In this document: positions 31,452 to 39,548 of the stretch, one piece after another
How the letters are laid out: each line of letters opens with the position of its first letter
Numbering within the stretch: position 1 is the stretch's first letter
Assembly (NCBI RefSeq): GCF_900110735.1
Contig: NZ_FOET01000012.1
Coordinates: 1 to 64,000, forward strand
DNA length: 64,000 bases
Origin: Streptomyces radiopugnans
GTDB lineage: Bacteria; Actinomycetota; Actinomycetes; Streptomycetales; Streptomycetaceae
Reading direction: 5' to 3'
Notes under the pieces: generated by a model
The model's input: the letters and a program-made list of their open reading frames with translations, nothing else
Databases searched by the model: none
What the model was told of the DNA's origin: nothing
Position numbers and translations under genes: made by a program

Positions 31452-33916
31452 GCGTGCGCGGCGCGGTCGCCGCCGGCACCACCGCTGAAGCCGCCGCCGG
31501 TACCGCCGCGGTGGCCGCGCCGCCACCGGGGCCGCTGCTGATGGGCGTGCGCCACCACGGCCCCGGCTCGGCACGGGCCGTCCTGGCGGCGCTGGAGGCC
31601 CACAGGCCGGCGGTGCTGCTGGTGGAGGGGCCGCCGGAGGCCGACGCGGTGGTGGACCTCGCGGCGCACGAGGAGATGCGCCCGCCGGTCGCGCTGCTGG
31701 CGCACGCGGCGGACGACCCGGGCCGTGCCGTGTTCTGGCCGCTGGCCGGGTTCTCCCCGGAGTGGGTCGCCATCCGCTGGGCGCTGGAGCACGGGGTGCC
31801 GGTGCGGTTCTTCGACCTGCCCGCGGCCCACACGCTGGCCCCGGGCGCGGCGGGCGGCGCCCGGGAGGAAGGGCGGGAAGGGGAGGAGGAGGCCGGGGAA
31901 CCGAGCCTCGATCCGCTGCGGGTGCTCGCCGAGACGGCCGGCCACGACGATCCCGAGCGCTGGTGGGAGGACGCCGTAGAGCACCGCGGCACTCCGGTCC
32001 GTACCGCCGGGGGCCGCCCCGCCGACCCGTACGCGCCCTTCGCCGCCCTCGCCGACGCCATGACCGCGCTGCGCGAGGCGTACGAGGGCACCTCCGGCAC
32101 CGCGCCCGGCATCCCGCCCGGCACCGCGTCCGACGGCGCGGGCCGGCGGCGCGACGCGGTGCGCGAGGCCCACATGCGGCTGCGGCTGCGGGAGGCGCGC
32201 AGGGAGTTCGGCGACGACCGGGTCGCCGTGGTCTGCGGCGCCTGGCACGTACCGGCCCTCACCGCGCGGACGACCGCCACCGCCGACCGCCGGCTCCTCA
32301 GGGGCCTGCCGAAGGTGAGGGTGGAGATCACCTGGGTGCCGTGGACCAACGAGCGGCTGGCACGGCGCAGCGGCTACGGCGCCGGCATCACCTCGCCGGG
32401 CTGGTACGGCCATCTGTTCGCCGCGCCCGACCGGCCCGTGGAGCGGTGGATGGCCGAGGCCGCCCGGCTGCTGCGCGAGGAGGGCCGCACTGCGTCATCG
32501 GCTTTCTCGGTGTCCCCGGCGCACGTCATCGAGGCGGTACGGCTCGCCGGCGCCCTGGCGGCCCTGCGCGGGCGCCCGCTGCCGGGGCTCGGCGAGACGG
32601 TCGACGCGGTGCGGGCCGTGATGTGCGACGGCTCGGATCTGCCGCTCGCCCTCGTACACGACCGGTTGGTCGTCGGGGACGCCCTCGGCACGGTGCCGCC
32701 GGACGCCCCCGCCGTTCCGCTCCAGCGCGACCTCGCCCGTCTGCAGAGGTCGCTGCGCCTCAGGCCCGAGGCGCGCGAGCGCGAACTCGGCCTCGACCTG
32801 CGCGAGGCGAACGCCGCGGCGCGCAGCAGGCTGCTGCACCGGCTGCGGCTGCTCGGCGTCGACTGGGGCGAGCCGGTGCGCACCCGCACCGGCGGCACGG
32901 GCACCTTCCGCGAAACCTGGCGGCTGCACTGGCGGCCGGAGCTGTCGGTGCGGATCGCCGAGGCCGGGGTGTGGGGCACCACCGTGGCCGCCGCGTCCTG
33001 CGCCAGGGCCGAGGCGCTGGCCCGCGACGCGGCCTCGCTGGCCGAGACCACCGAGCTGGCCGAACGCTGCCTGCTCGCCGGGCTCGGTGAGGCGCTGCCC
33101 GCGGTGATGCGCGCCCTCGCCGACCGCGCGGCCCTGGACGCCGACGTCGGCCACCTGGCCCAGGCCCTGCCCGCGCTGGTGCGCTCCGTCCGCTACGGCG
33201 ACGTGCGCGGCACGGACGCCGCCGCGCTGCGCGAGGTCGCCGAGGGGATCGCCGAGCGGGTGTGCGTCGGGCTGCCGCCCGCCTGCGCCGGCCTCGGCGC
33301 CGCCGGGGCGGCCGAGATGCGAGGCCATGTGGAGGCCGCCCACCGGGCGGTCGTCCTGCTGGGGAGGGAGGAGCTGCTCACGCGCTGGCGGTCGGTGCTG
33401 CGCACCCTCGCCGGCCGCGACCGGCCCCCCGCGGTTCCGGGGCTGCTCCGGGGCCGCTGCGCCCGGCTGCTGCTGGACGACGGACGGCTCCCCGAGGACG
33501 AGGCGGCCCGGCTGATGGGCCTGGCGCTCTCCCCGGGGGCCCCGCCGGAGGACGCGGCGGGGTGGATCGAGGGGTTCGTGGCGGACGGCGGGATGCTGCT
33601 CGTCCACGACGAGCGGCTGCTGGCCCTGGTGGACGGCTGGCTCGCGGGGATACCGGAGGAGGCGTTCACCGGCGTACTGCCGCTGCTGCGGCGGACGTTC
33701 GCCGCGTACGGGCCGGGGGTGCGGCGCACCGTCGGCGAACTGGTCCGGCGCGGTGCGCGGGCGCCGGGCGGTCCGGTGGCTGCGTGGGAGGCCGTCCCCG
33801 GTTTCGGGGAGGAGCCGGACCCGGAGCGGGCCGACGCCGTACTGCCCACCCTGCGGCTGCTGCTGGGGGGCGCGGGGCCGGCGGCGGACGAGACGGCACG
33901 GCGGGGGAGAGGGTGA
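31448..33916 (+). CDS. DUF5682 protein of the MoxR-vWA cluster
   Basis: This 822-residue soluble protein begins with a TraB/ChaN-like segment: LLMGVRHHGPGSARAVLAAL, VLLVEGPPEADAVV, then VRFFDLP, VAVVCGAWHVPAL and ITWVPWTNERL. The GVRHHGPGS and GAWHVPAL motifs resemble the His-containing motifs of the EreA/ChaN-like fold. The second half is long and helical (LQRSLRLRPEARERELGLDLREA and repeats of AxxLARDAA type). The family is seen almost only beside MoxR and vWA genes. Its activity is unproven; the N-terminal motifs are compatible with a hydrolase. It is coupled to MoxR by ATGA overlap and precedes the vWA gene by 7 bases. Confidence 0.85.
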   Translation: MSVRGAVAAGTTAEAAAGTAAVAAPPPGPLLMGVRHHGPGSARAVLAALEAHRPAVLLVEGPPEADAVVDLAAHEEMRPPVALLAHAADDPGRAVFWPLAGFSPEWVAIRWALEHGVPVRFFDLPAAHTLAPGAAGGAREEGREGEEEAGEPSLDPLRVLAETAGHDDPERWWEDAVEHRGTPVRTAGGRPADPYAPFAALADAMTALREAYEGTSGTAPGIPPGTASDGAGRRRDAVREAHMRLRLREARREFGDDRVAVVCGAWHVPALTARTTATADRRLLRGLPKVRVEITWVPWTNERLARRSGYGAGITSPGWYGHLFAAPDRPVERWMAEAARLLREEGRTASSAFSVSPAHVIEAVRLAGALAALRGRPLPGLGETVDAVRAVMCDGSDLPLALVHDRLVVGDALGTVPPDAPAVPLQRDLARLQRSLRLRPEARERELGLDLREANAAARSRLLHRLRLLGVDWGEPVRTRTGGTGTFRETWRLHWRPELSVRIAEAGVWGTTVAAASCARAEALARDAASLAETTELAERCLLAGLGEALPAVMRALADRAALDADVGHLAQALPALVRSVRYGDVRGTDAAALREVAEGIAERVCVGLPPACAGLGAAGAAEMRGHVEAAHRAVVLLGREELLTRWRSVLRTLAGRDRPPAVPGLLRGRCARLLLDDGRLPEDEAARLMGLALSPGAPPEDAAGWIEGFVADGGMLLVHDERLLALVDGWLAGIPEEAFTGVLPLLRRTFAAYGPGVRRTVGELVRRGARAPGGPVAAWEAVPGFGEEPDPERADAVLPTLRLLLGGAGPAADETARRGRG

Positions 33917-33923
33917 CCGCACG

Positions 33924-35192
33924 GTGAACGACCCGGCCACTGACGCGACAACTGACCCGACCACTGACGCGAACCCGGATACGGCCACGCACACGGGCGC
34001 GGGCGCGGGCACGGCCGCCGCGGCGGCCGGCGGTACGGACGAACGGGACGCCGACGAGCGGCTGCGGCGCTGGCGGCTGGTCCTGGGCGGCGGAGAGGAG
34101 GCCGACGGCACCGGACGCGCCCTGACCGGCCGGGACGCGGCCATGGACCGCACCCTCGCCGCCCTCTACGGGGACGGGGAGGACGCCGGTGCCCGGCCGG
34201 GGCCGCGCTCCGCAGGGCTGGGCGCCTCGGCGCCGGGCGTGGCCCGCTGGCTGGGCGACGTCCGCGACTGCTTCCCGGCCTCCGTCGTCCAGGTGATGCA
34301 GCGGGACGCCATCGACCGGCTCGGCCTGTCGGCCCTGCTGGCGGAGCCGGAGATGCTGGAGGCCGTCGAGGCGGACGTCCACCTCGCCGGCACACTGCTC
34401 TCCCTGGGCAAGGCGATGCCCGAGGAGAGCCGGGAGGCCGCCCGCGCGGTCGTCCGCAAGATCGTCGGGGAGCTGGAGCGCCGGCTGGCGGCCCGCACCA
34501 GGGCGACGCTGACGGGCGCCCTGGACCGGTCGGCGAGGGTACGCCGCCCCCGCCACCGGGACATCGACTGGAACCGCACCGTCCGGGCCAACCTGGGGAA
34601 CTACCTGCCCGAGTACCGCACGGTCGTGCCCGAACGGCTCGTCGGCCACGGCCGCGCCTCCCGGGCGGTGCGGAAGGACATCGTCCTCTGTGTCGACCAG
34701 TCCGGCTCGATGGCCGCCTCGGTCGTCTACGCCTCCGTCTTCGCGGCCGTGCTCGCCTCGTTGCGGTCGCTCTCCACCCGTCTGGTCGTCTTCGACACCT
34801 CCGTCGTGGACCTCACCGACCTGCTCGACGACCCCGTCGACGTCCTGTTCGGGACCAGGCTCGGCGGCGGCACCGACATCAACCGCGCGCTCGCCTACTG
34901 CCAGTCGCGCATCACCCGGCCCGCCGAGACCGTCCTCGTCCTCGTCAGCGACCTCCACGAGGGCGGCATACGCGGCGAGATGCTCAAGCGGGTCGCCGCG
35001 ATGAGGAGCGCGGGGGTGCGGTTCGTGACACTCCTGGCCCTCTCGGACGAGGGCGCCCCCGCCTACGACCGGGAGCACGCCGCGGCGCTGGCCGCGCTCG
35101 GCGCGCCCGCCTTCGCCTGCACCCCCGACCACTTCCCGGAGGTGATGGCGGCGGCCGTCGAGAAGCGCCCCCTGCCGGTCCCCGGGGAGTGA
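33924..35192 (+). CDS. vWA domain protein, MoxR partner
   Basis: This 422-residue protein has a Thr/Asp-rich N-terminus coded by short DNA repeats (ACTGACxCGAC-like, 33939-33980), a helical middle, then a von Willebrand A domain (about 250-420). The complete MIDAS motif is DQSGSM, the Thr in GGGTDIN, and Asp in VSDLHEGG. MIDAS vWA proteins bind ligands through a metal and act with MoxR ATPases on target proteins. The ending HFPEVMAAAVEK fits the family. GTG at 33924 is the only in-frame start near the upstream stop. Confidence 0.9.
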   Translation: MNDPATDATTDPTTDANPDTATHTGAGAGTAAAAAGGTDERDADERLRRWRLVLGGGEEADGTGRALTGRDAAMDRTLAALYGDGEDAGARPGPRSAGLGASAPGVARWLGDVRDCFPASVVQVMQRDAIDRLGLSALLAEPEMLEAVEADVHLAGTLLSLGKAMPEESREAARAVVRKIVGELERRLAARTRATLTGALDRSARVRRPRHRDIDWNRTVRANLGNYLPEYRTVVPERLVGHGRASRAVRKDIVLCVDQSGSMAASVVYASVFAAVLASLRSLSTRLVVFDTSVVDLTDLLDDPVDVLFGTRLGGGTDINRALAYCQSRITRPAETVLVLVSDLHEGGIRGEMLKRVAAMRSAGVRFVTLLALSDEGAPAYDREHAAALAALGAPAFACTPDHFPEVMAAAVEKRPLPVPGE

Positions 35193-35833
35193 CCGAACGG
35201 GGAAAGCCGTGGAACACCGGTGACGGAGAAGAGGGGAATTCGCGAACACACCGCGATGCACGGGGAATTCCATGCGCCGGGAAAACGGAAATCCCCGGCC
35301 GTCTCCGGGCCGTCCCTCCGGGCGGAGGCCGGGAGCCATGGCGGGGTGCTTCGCGGGCCGATCCGTCCGGAAGGCGCCGGACCGCTTCCCGGGCGGCGGC
35401 CGGTGCCGCCCGAAGGGAACCGGACGCCGTGCTCGTAAAACTTTCACACGGTGCGCGGACGCCGATTCCCCCATATCGCCGTCGCCCGCCATGTCCGGTA
35501 TACCGGGCCGCGCGCGGGGGAGGAAGTGTCCGGTTATGGCCGGCGGAAAACACGGTCCGACCTGGTCCGTCGCTCAATCCTGTGCAGATCCTGAAACTCT
35601 TCGGTGGCCGAAAGTGGATGTGCGTCAACCTGTTTGCCGCAATCCGCCGGTGACGGTCGCCGACGAGTTGGCCAGGCCAGTCGGGCGCGTGTTTTCATCG
35701 TCCGCACCACGGCGGCTCTGCGAAAGGTGATCGGTTTTCGGTCATCAGGCCGTCGTGAGTGGCCGGGCCGCCCTTCCCGTCGGCCCGTTCCACGCCATCG
35801 AGAAACTCCTCCACCAACGAAGGGAAACGCGCC
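35193..35833. other. Long non-coding gap upstream of the peptide-export cassette
   Basis: In this 641-bp stretch no frame has both a plausible start and family resemblance. Base composition is less GC-rich than the flanks, particularly 35420-35760, with segments such as CGTAAAACTTTCACACGG and AAGTGGATGTGCGTCAACCT. It is probably the promoter region of the precursor peptide and may mark the border of an inserted cassette. A weak CCTCC-GGAGG hairpin (35315-35328) may terminate the vWA operon. Confidence 0.45.
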
Positions 35834-36073
35834 ATGCGTGAGCACCTCGAGACCCGCGAGATCGACGACGCCGAGCTGGACGCCGTCTCCGGCGGCATCG
35901 TCAGCATCTCCGGAGGCGTGGCCGGCGCCGCCCTCAGCGACGTCTCCGGCGTCGTGGGCGCCGTGTCCTCCCTCAACACCGTCCAGGCCGCGACCGGCAT
36001 CGCCGGCACGCTCCCGGGCAGCGTCTCCGGCGTCACCGGCGTCCAGGCCGACGCCAACATCGCCGGTCTCTGA
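35834..36073 (+). CDS. Double-glycine leader peptide, putative bacteriocin precursor (79 aa)
   Basis: The N-terminal 21 residues (MREHLETREIDDAELDAVSG plus a final Gly) are a classical double-glycine leader: Ile at -12, Glu at -8, Leu at -7, Val at -4 and Gly-Gly at -2/-1. The 58-residue core is rich in Gly, Ala, Ser and Val with SGGVAGA, SGVVGAV and SGVTGVQ repeats, and has no Cys. Lanthionine rings are therefore impossible, although similar proteins are often labelled type A2 lantipeptide. GxxxG-like spacing suggests membrane insertion or self-association. A C39-peptidase transporter that would cleave this leader lies 1.1 kb downstream. The start follows a GAAGGGA site. Antimicrobial or signalling function is inferred. 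Confidence 0.82.
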   Translation: MREHLETREIDDAELDAVSGGIVSISGGVAGAALSDVSGVVGAVSSLNTVQAATGIAGTLPGSVSGVTGVQADANIAGL

Positions 36074-36151
36074 CAGCGGCGTCCGCACGGACCCGCCGGC
36101 CCGTGCGCCGTACGGCCCCGCAGGTGCGCGTGCGCGCCGCGAGGCCACCCC

Positions 36152-36183
36152 GAACCCCGGAGCTCCCCCTGGTTCCGGGGTTC
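36152..36183 (+). terminator. Hairpin between precursor gene and export genes
   Basis: Arms GAACCCCGGA and TCCGGGGTTC (10 bp, perfect) with a 12-nt loop lie 78 bases after the precursor stop. The remaining 200 bp to the next gene is Pro/Arg-codon-rich DNA without a convincing gene. Confidence 0.6.
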
Positions 36184-36386
36184 ACGGCTGTCCGCCCGGA
36201 CCCCGCCGGGGGCGCCCCGCGCCACCCCACCACCCCGCACCGCCCGTACCGCCCCCCGCACCACCCGGAGTCGTCCCCGCGCCGCCGCCCGCCCGGGTAC
36301 CGGCGCCGGCACCGTCGCCGTACGCCTCGGCCCGCCGCGATGCCGCTCCGGAGCGACCCGGAGGAACGCAGTCGAAGGAGTAGCCC

Positions 36387-37193
36387 GTGCAGTTCCGGAA
36401 GAAGGCGCTCTCCAAACTGCAGTCGCCGGAGGAACTCGACCTCCCCGTGCGCTTCGCGCGTCCCCAGGGCCGGCTCGCCCTGGCCGTCACGGTCGTCGTC
36501 ATGGCCGTCGCCGGCCTGTGGGCGGTCAACGGCTCGGTGTCCGCCAAGCTGGATGCCCCCGGCCTCCTCGCCCGCCCCGGGGGCAGCTACACGCTGCAGA
36601 GCCCGATCTCCGGCCAGGTCACCGAGGTCTTCGCCGAGGAGGGCGAGCTGCTGCGCCCGGACGCGCCCCTGCTGAAGGTCCGCACGGCACAGGGCGACCG
36701 GGCCGTGCGCGCGGTGGCCGGCGGCCGGCTGACGGCCCTGGTCGCCGGAACGGGCTCGGTCGTCAGGACCGGCGCGGACGTGGCGACCGTGGAACGGGTG
36801 GACGACCCGGACGACCCGCTGGTGGCCGTGCTGTACGTCCCCGGCGACAGCGGCGCGGCGATCACCGAGGGCGCCCGGGTGGACCTGGAGGTCCAGTCCG
36901 CACCTCAGGAGGAGTTCGGCGTGCTGCGCGGCCGCGTCGGGCAGGTCGGGCGGGCGCCCCAGACGGAGCGGCGGATCGCCGCCTTCCTGGGAGACGCCCG
37001 GCTCGCCGCCGAGTTCGCCCGGCAGGGCAGCCCCGTGGCGGTGCTGGTGGAGCTGGAGCGCTCCTCCGCCACCGAGTCCGGCTACCTCTGGTCCTCGGAG
37101 GACGGCCCCCCGCACGCCCTCGAGTCCAGGACACCGGTCACCGGCGCCATCCACCTCCCGGCCCAGCGCCCCGTCGAATGGCTCCTCCCGTGA
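36387..37193 (+). CDS. HlyD/NHLM-type secretion (membrane-fusion-like) protein
   Basis: This 268-residue protein has an N-terminal cytoplasmic segment, one membrane helix (LALAVTVVVMAVAGLWAV, about 31-50) and an extracellular part with a lipoyl/barrel-like hairpin (SYTLQSPISGQVTEVFAEEGELL, VAGGRLTALVAGTGSVVRTGADV) and a beta domain (LVAVLYVPGDSG, GARVDLEV). This is the layout of the secretion protein of NHLM bacteriocin systems, where it joins the two ABC transporters. GTG at 36387 follows AAGGAG by 6 bases. The stop overlaps the next gene. In a monoderm it would sit outside the membrane and guide the peptide. Confidence 0.82.
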   Translation: MQFRKKALSKLQSPEELDLPVRFARPQGRLALAVTVVVMAVAGLWAVNGSVSAKLDAPGLLARPGGSYTLQSPISGQVTEVFAEEGELLRPDAPLLKVRTAQGDRAVRAVAGGRLTALVAGTGSVVRTGADVATVERVDDPDDPLVAVLYVPGDSGAAITEGARVDLEVQSAPQEEFGVLRGRVGQVGRAPQTERRIAAFLGDARLAAEFARQGSPVAVLVELERSSATESGYLWSSEDGPPHALESRTPVTGAIHLPAQRPVEWLLP

Positions 37194-39547
37194 ACGCCCC
37201 GTACGAACCGGCCCCGCAGGAACCGGCCCATCGCGAACCCGCCCCGCACGAACCCGTGGCACAGCGGCCCGCCCGCCCCCGGCCCGACCGGCTCCCGCCC
37301 CCCGGCCGCCGCCGCAGGAACGGCGGCGGAGGCGGTTCCCGCCGCGCCCCGCGCGGCCGGGCCGCCGCACCGGGGGCGGCCGTACGCGGCAGGACCCCCA
37401 GGGCCGTACGCACCCCCACCGTGCTCCAGATGGAGGCGGTCGAGTGCGGCGCCGCCGCGCTGGCCATGGTGCTCGGCCACCACGGCCGCTTCGTCCCCCT
37501 GGAGGAACTGCGCATCGCCTGCGGCGTCTCCCGCGACGGCTCCCGCGCCAGCAACATCCTCAAGGCCGCCCGCGGCTACGGACTGCGGGCCAAGGGCATG
37601 CAGATGGACCTCGCGGCGCTCGCCGAGGTGCGCGCCCCGGCCATCCTCTTCTGGGAGTTCAACCACTACGTCGTCTACGACGGCATGGGCCGCCGCCTCG
37701 GCCGCCGCGGCGTGTACGTCAACGACCCGGGCAAGGGGCGGCGGTTCGTGCCCCTGGAGGACTTCGACACCAGCTTCACCGGCGTCGTCCTCACCTTCGA
37801 GCCCGACGCGGGCTTCCGCGGCGGCGGCCGCAGGCCCGGTGTCATGGGCGCCATGCCCGCCCGGCTGCGCGGCACCCGCGGCACCCTGCTGGCGGCCGTG
37901 CTCGCCAGCCTGCTGCTGGTGGCCGTCGGCGCGACGGTGCCCGCGCTGAGCCGCACCTACATCGACATGTTCCTCATCGGGGGGCAGTCCTCCCTGCTGG
38001 GCGTGCTCTTCGCTTCGATGGCGGCCGCCCTGGTGCTCACCGCCGTCCTCACCGGGCTCCAGCAGGCCAATCTGCTGCGCGGCCACATCATCTCCTCCAC
38101 CCTGGCCGGCGCCCGCTTCTTCCGGCACCTGCTGCGCCTGCCGGTCTCCTTCTTCACCCAGCGCAACCCCGCCGACCTCGTCCAGCGGCTGCAGTCCAAC
38201 GACACGGTCGCCGAGACCCTCTCCCGCGACCTGGCCGCCGCGGGCGTGGACGCCGTGGTGGTCGTGCTCTACGCGGTGCTGCTGTGGACCTACGACCCGC
38301 AGCTGACCGTCGTCGGGATCGGCGTGGCACTGCTCAACGTGGTGGCCATGCGCGTCGTCCTCCACCTGCGGTCCACCGGCACCCAGAAGCTGCGCGCCGA
38401 CGTCGCCCGGCTGACCAACACCTCCTACAGCGGCCTCCAGCTCATCGAGACGATGAAGGCCACCGGCGGCGAGCAGGGCTTCTTCCGCCGCTGGGCCGGG
38501 CAGCACGCGGCCACCCTCGACGTGCAGCAGCGGCTCGGCGTGCCCAGCGCGTGGCTGGCGGTCGTCGCGCCCGTGCTGGCCACGCTCAACAGCGCGCTGA
38601 TCCTGATGATCGGCGGCCTGCGGGCGGTCGAGGGGCATCTGACGGTCGGTCTGCTCGTCGCCTTCCAGACCCTGATGACCAGCTTCACCGCGCCGATCAC
38701 CCGCCTCAACGGGGTGGCGGGGCGGATCCAGGACTTCGCGGCCGACGTCGCCCGCCTGCGGGACGTGGAGAACTTCCCCGTCGACCCGCTCTACACACGG
38801 CGCGAACCCGTCCCCAGCACCCGCCGCCTGACGGGCCATGTGGAGCTGGAGGACGTCACCTTCGGCTACAGCCCACTTGACCCGCCGCTGCTGAAGGGCT
38901 TCTCGCTCACCGTCGGCCCCGGTCGGCAGGTCGCGCTCGTCGGCGGCTCCGGCAGCGGCAAGTCCACCGTCTCCCGGCTGATCTCGGGCCTGCGCACCCC
39001 CTGGGAGGGGACCGTCCGCATCGACGGGATGCGGCTGGAGGACATCCCGCGCGGCGCGCTGGCGGCGTCGGTGTCCTTCGTCGACCAGGACGTCTTCCTC
39101 TTCGAGGGCACCGTCCGCGACAACGTCGCGCTGTGGGACCCCTCCATCCCGGACGAGGCCGTCGTCGCGGCCCTGAAGGACGCCGCCGTGTACGACGTGG
39201 TCGCCCGCCGTCCCGGCGGCATCCACAGCCGGGTCGAGCAGGGCGGCCGCAACCTCTCCGGTGGCCAGCGCCAGCGGCTGGAGATCGCCCGGGCACTGGT
39301 GCGCCGCCCCAGCGTCCTGGTCCTGGACGAGGTGACCAGCGCGCTGGACGCGGTGACCGAGCAGACCATCATCGACAACCTGCGGCGGCGCGGCTGCGCC
39401 TGCGTGGTGATCGCCCACCGGCTGAGCACGGTGCGCGACAGCGACGAGATCGTCGTACTCGACCGGGGCGCGGTCGTGGAGCGCGGACGCCACGAGGACC
39501 TGGTCGCCGCGCGGGGGCCGTACGCCGAACTGGTCAGGGAGCACTGA
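37190..39547 (+). CDS. Peptidase-containing ABC transporter (C39, NHLM type)
   Basis: This 785-residue exporter cleaves double-glycine leaders and exports the peptide. A Pro/Arg-rich extension (about 75 residues) precedes the C39 peptidase with Cys86 (MEAVECGAAAL), His159 (FNHYVVYD) and Asp179 (VNDPGKG). A six-helix membrane domain follows, and an ATPase with Walker A GGSGSGKST from residue 585, LSGGQRQR at 689 and VLVLDEVTSALD. All catalytic residues are present. The start is either GTG at 37190, coupled by GTGA to the upstream stop, or ATG at 37178; I chose the former. The likely substrate is the peptide at 35834. Confidence 0.92.
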   Translation: MNAPYEPAPQEPAHREPAPHEPVAQRPARPRPDRLPPPGRRRRNGGGGGSRRAPRGRAAAPGAAVRGRTPRAVRTPTVLQMEAVECGAAALAMVLGHHGRFVPLEELRIACGVSRDGSRASNILKAARGYGLRAKGMQMDLAALAEVRAPAILFWEFNHYVVYDGMGRRLGRRGVYVNDPGKGRRFVPLEDFDTSFTGVVLTFEPDAGFRGGGRRPGVMGAMPARLRGTRGTLLAAVLASLLLVAVGATVPALSRTYIDMFLIGGQSSLLGVLFASMAAALVLTAVLTGLQQANLLRGHIISSTLAGARFFRHLLRLPVSFFTQRNPADLVQRLQSNDTVAETLSRDLAAAGVDAVVVVLYAVLLWTYDPQLTVVGIGVALLNVVAMRVVLHLRSTGTQKLRADVARLTNTSYSGLQLIETMKATGGEQGFFRRWAGQHAATLDVQQRLGVPSAWLAVVAPVLATLNSALILMIGGLRAVEGHLTVGLLVAFQTLMTSFTAPITRLNGVAGRIQDFAADVARLRDVENFPVDPLYTRREPVPSTRRLTGHVELEDVTFGYSPLDPPLLKGFSLTVGPGRQVALVGGSGSGKSTVSRLISGLRTPWEGTVRIDGMRLEDIPRGALAASVSFVDQDVFLFEGTVRDNVALWDPSIPDEAVVAALKDAAVYDVVARRPGGIHSRVEQGGRNLSGGQRQRLEIARALVRRPSVLVLDEVTSALDAVTEQTIIDNLRRRGCACVVIAHRLSTVRDSDEIVVLDRGAVVERGRHEDLVAARGPYAELVREH

Positions 39548-39548
39548 G

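Noticed and set aside
35604..36383. Long open frames across the gap and the precursor peptide
   Set aside because: Pro/Arg/Ala translations without start-site support. The precursor frame has a ribosome site and a double-glycine leader instead.
36103..36386. Pro/Arg-rich frame between precursor and HlyD-like gene, considered as a second precursor
   Set aside because: No leader motif, no ribosome site, and it continues out of phase into the HlyD-like gene.
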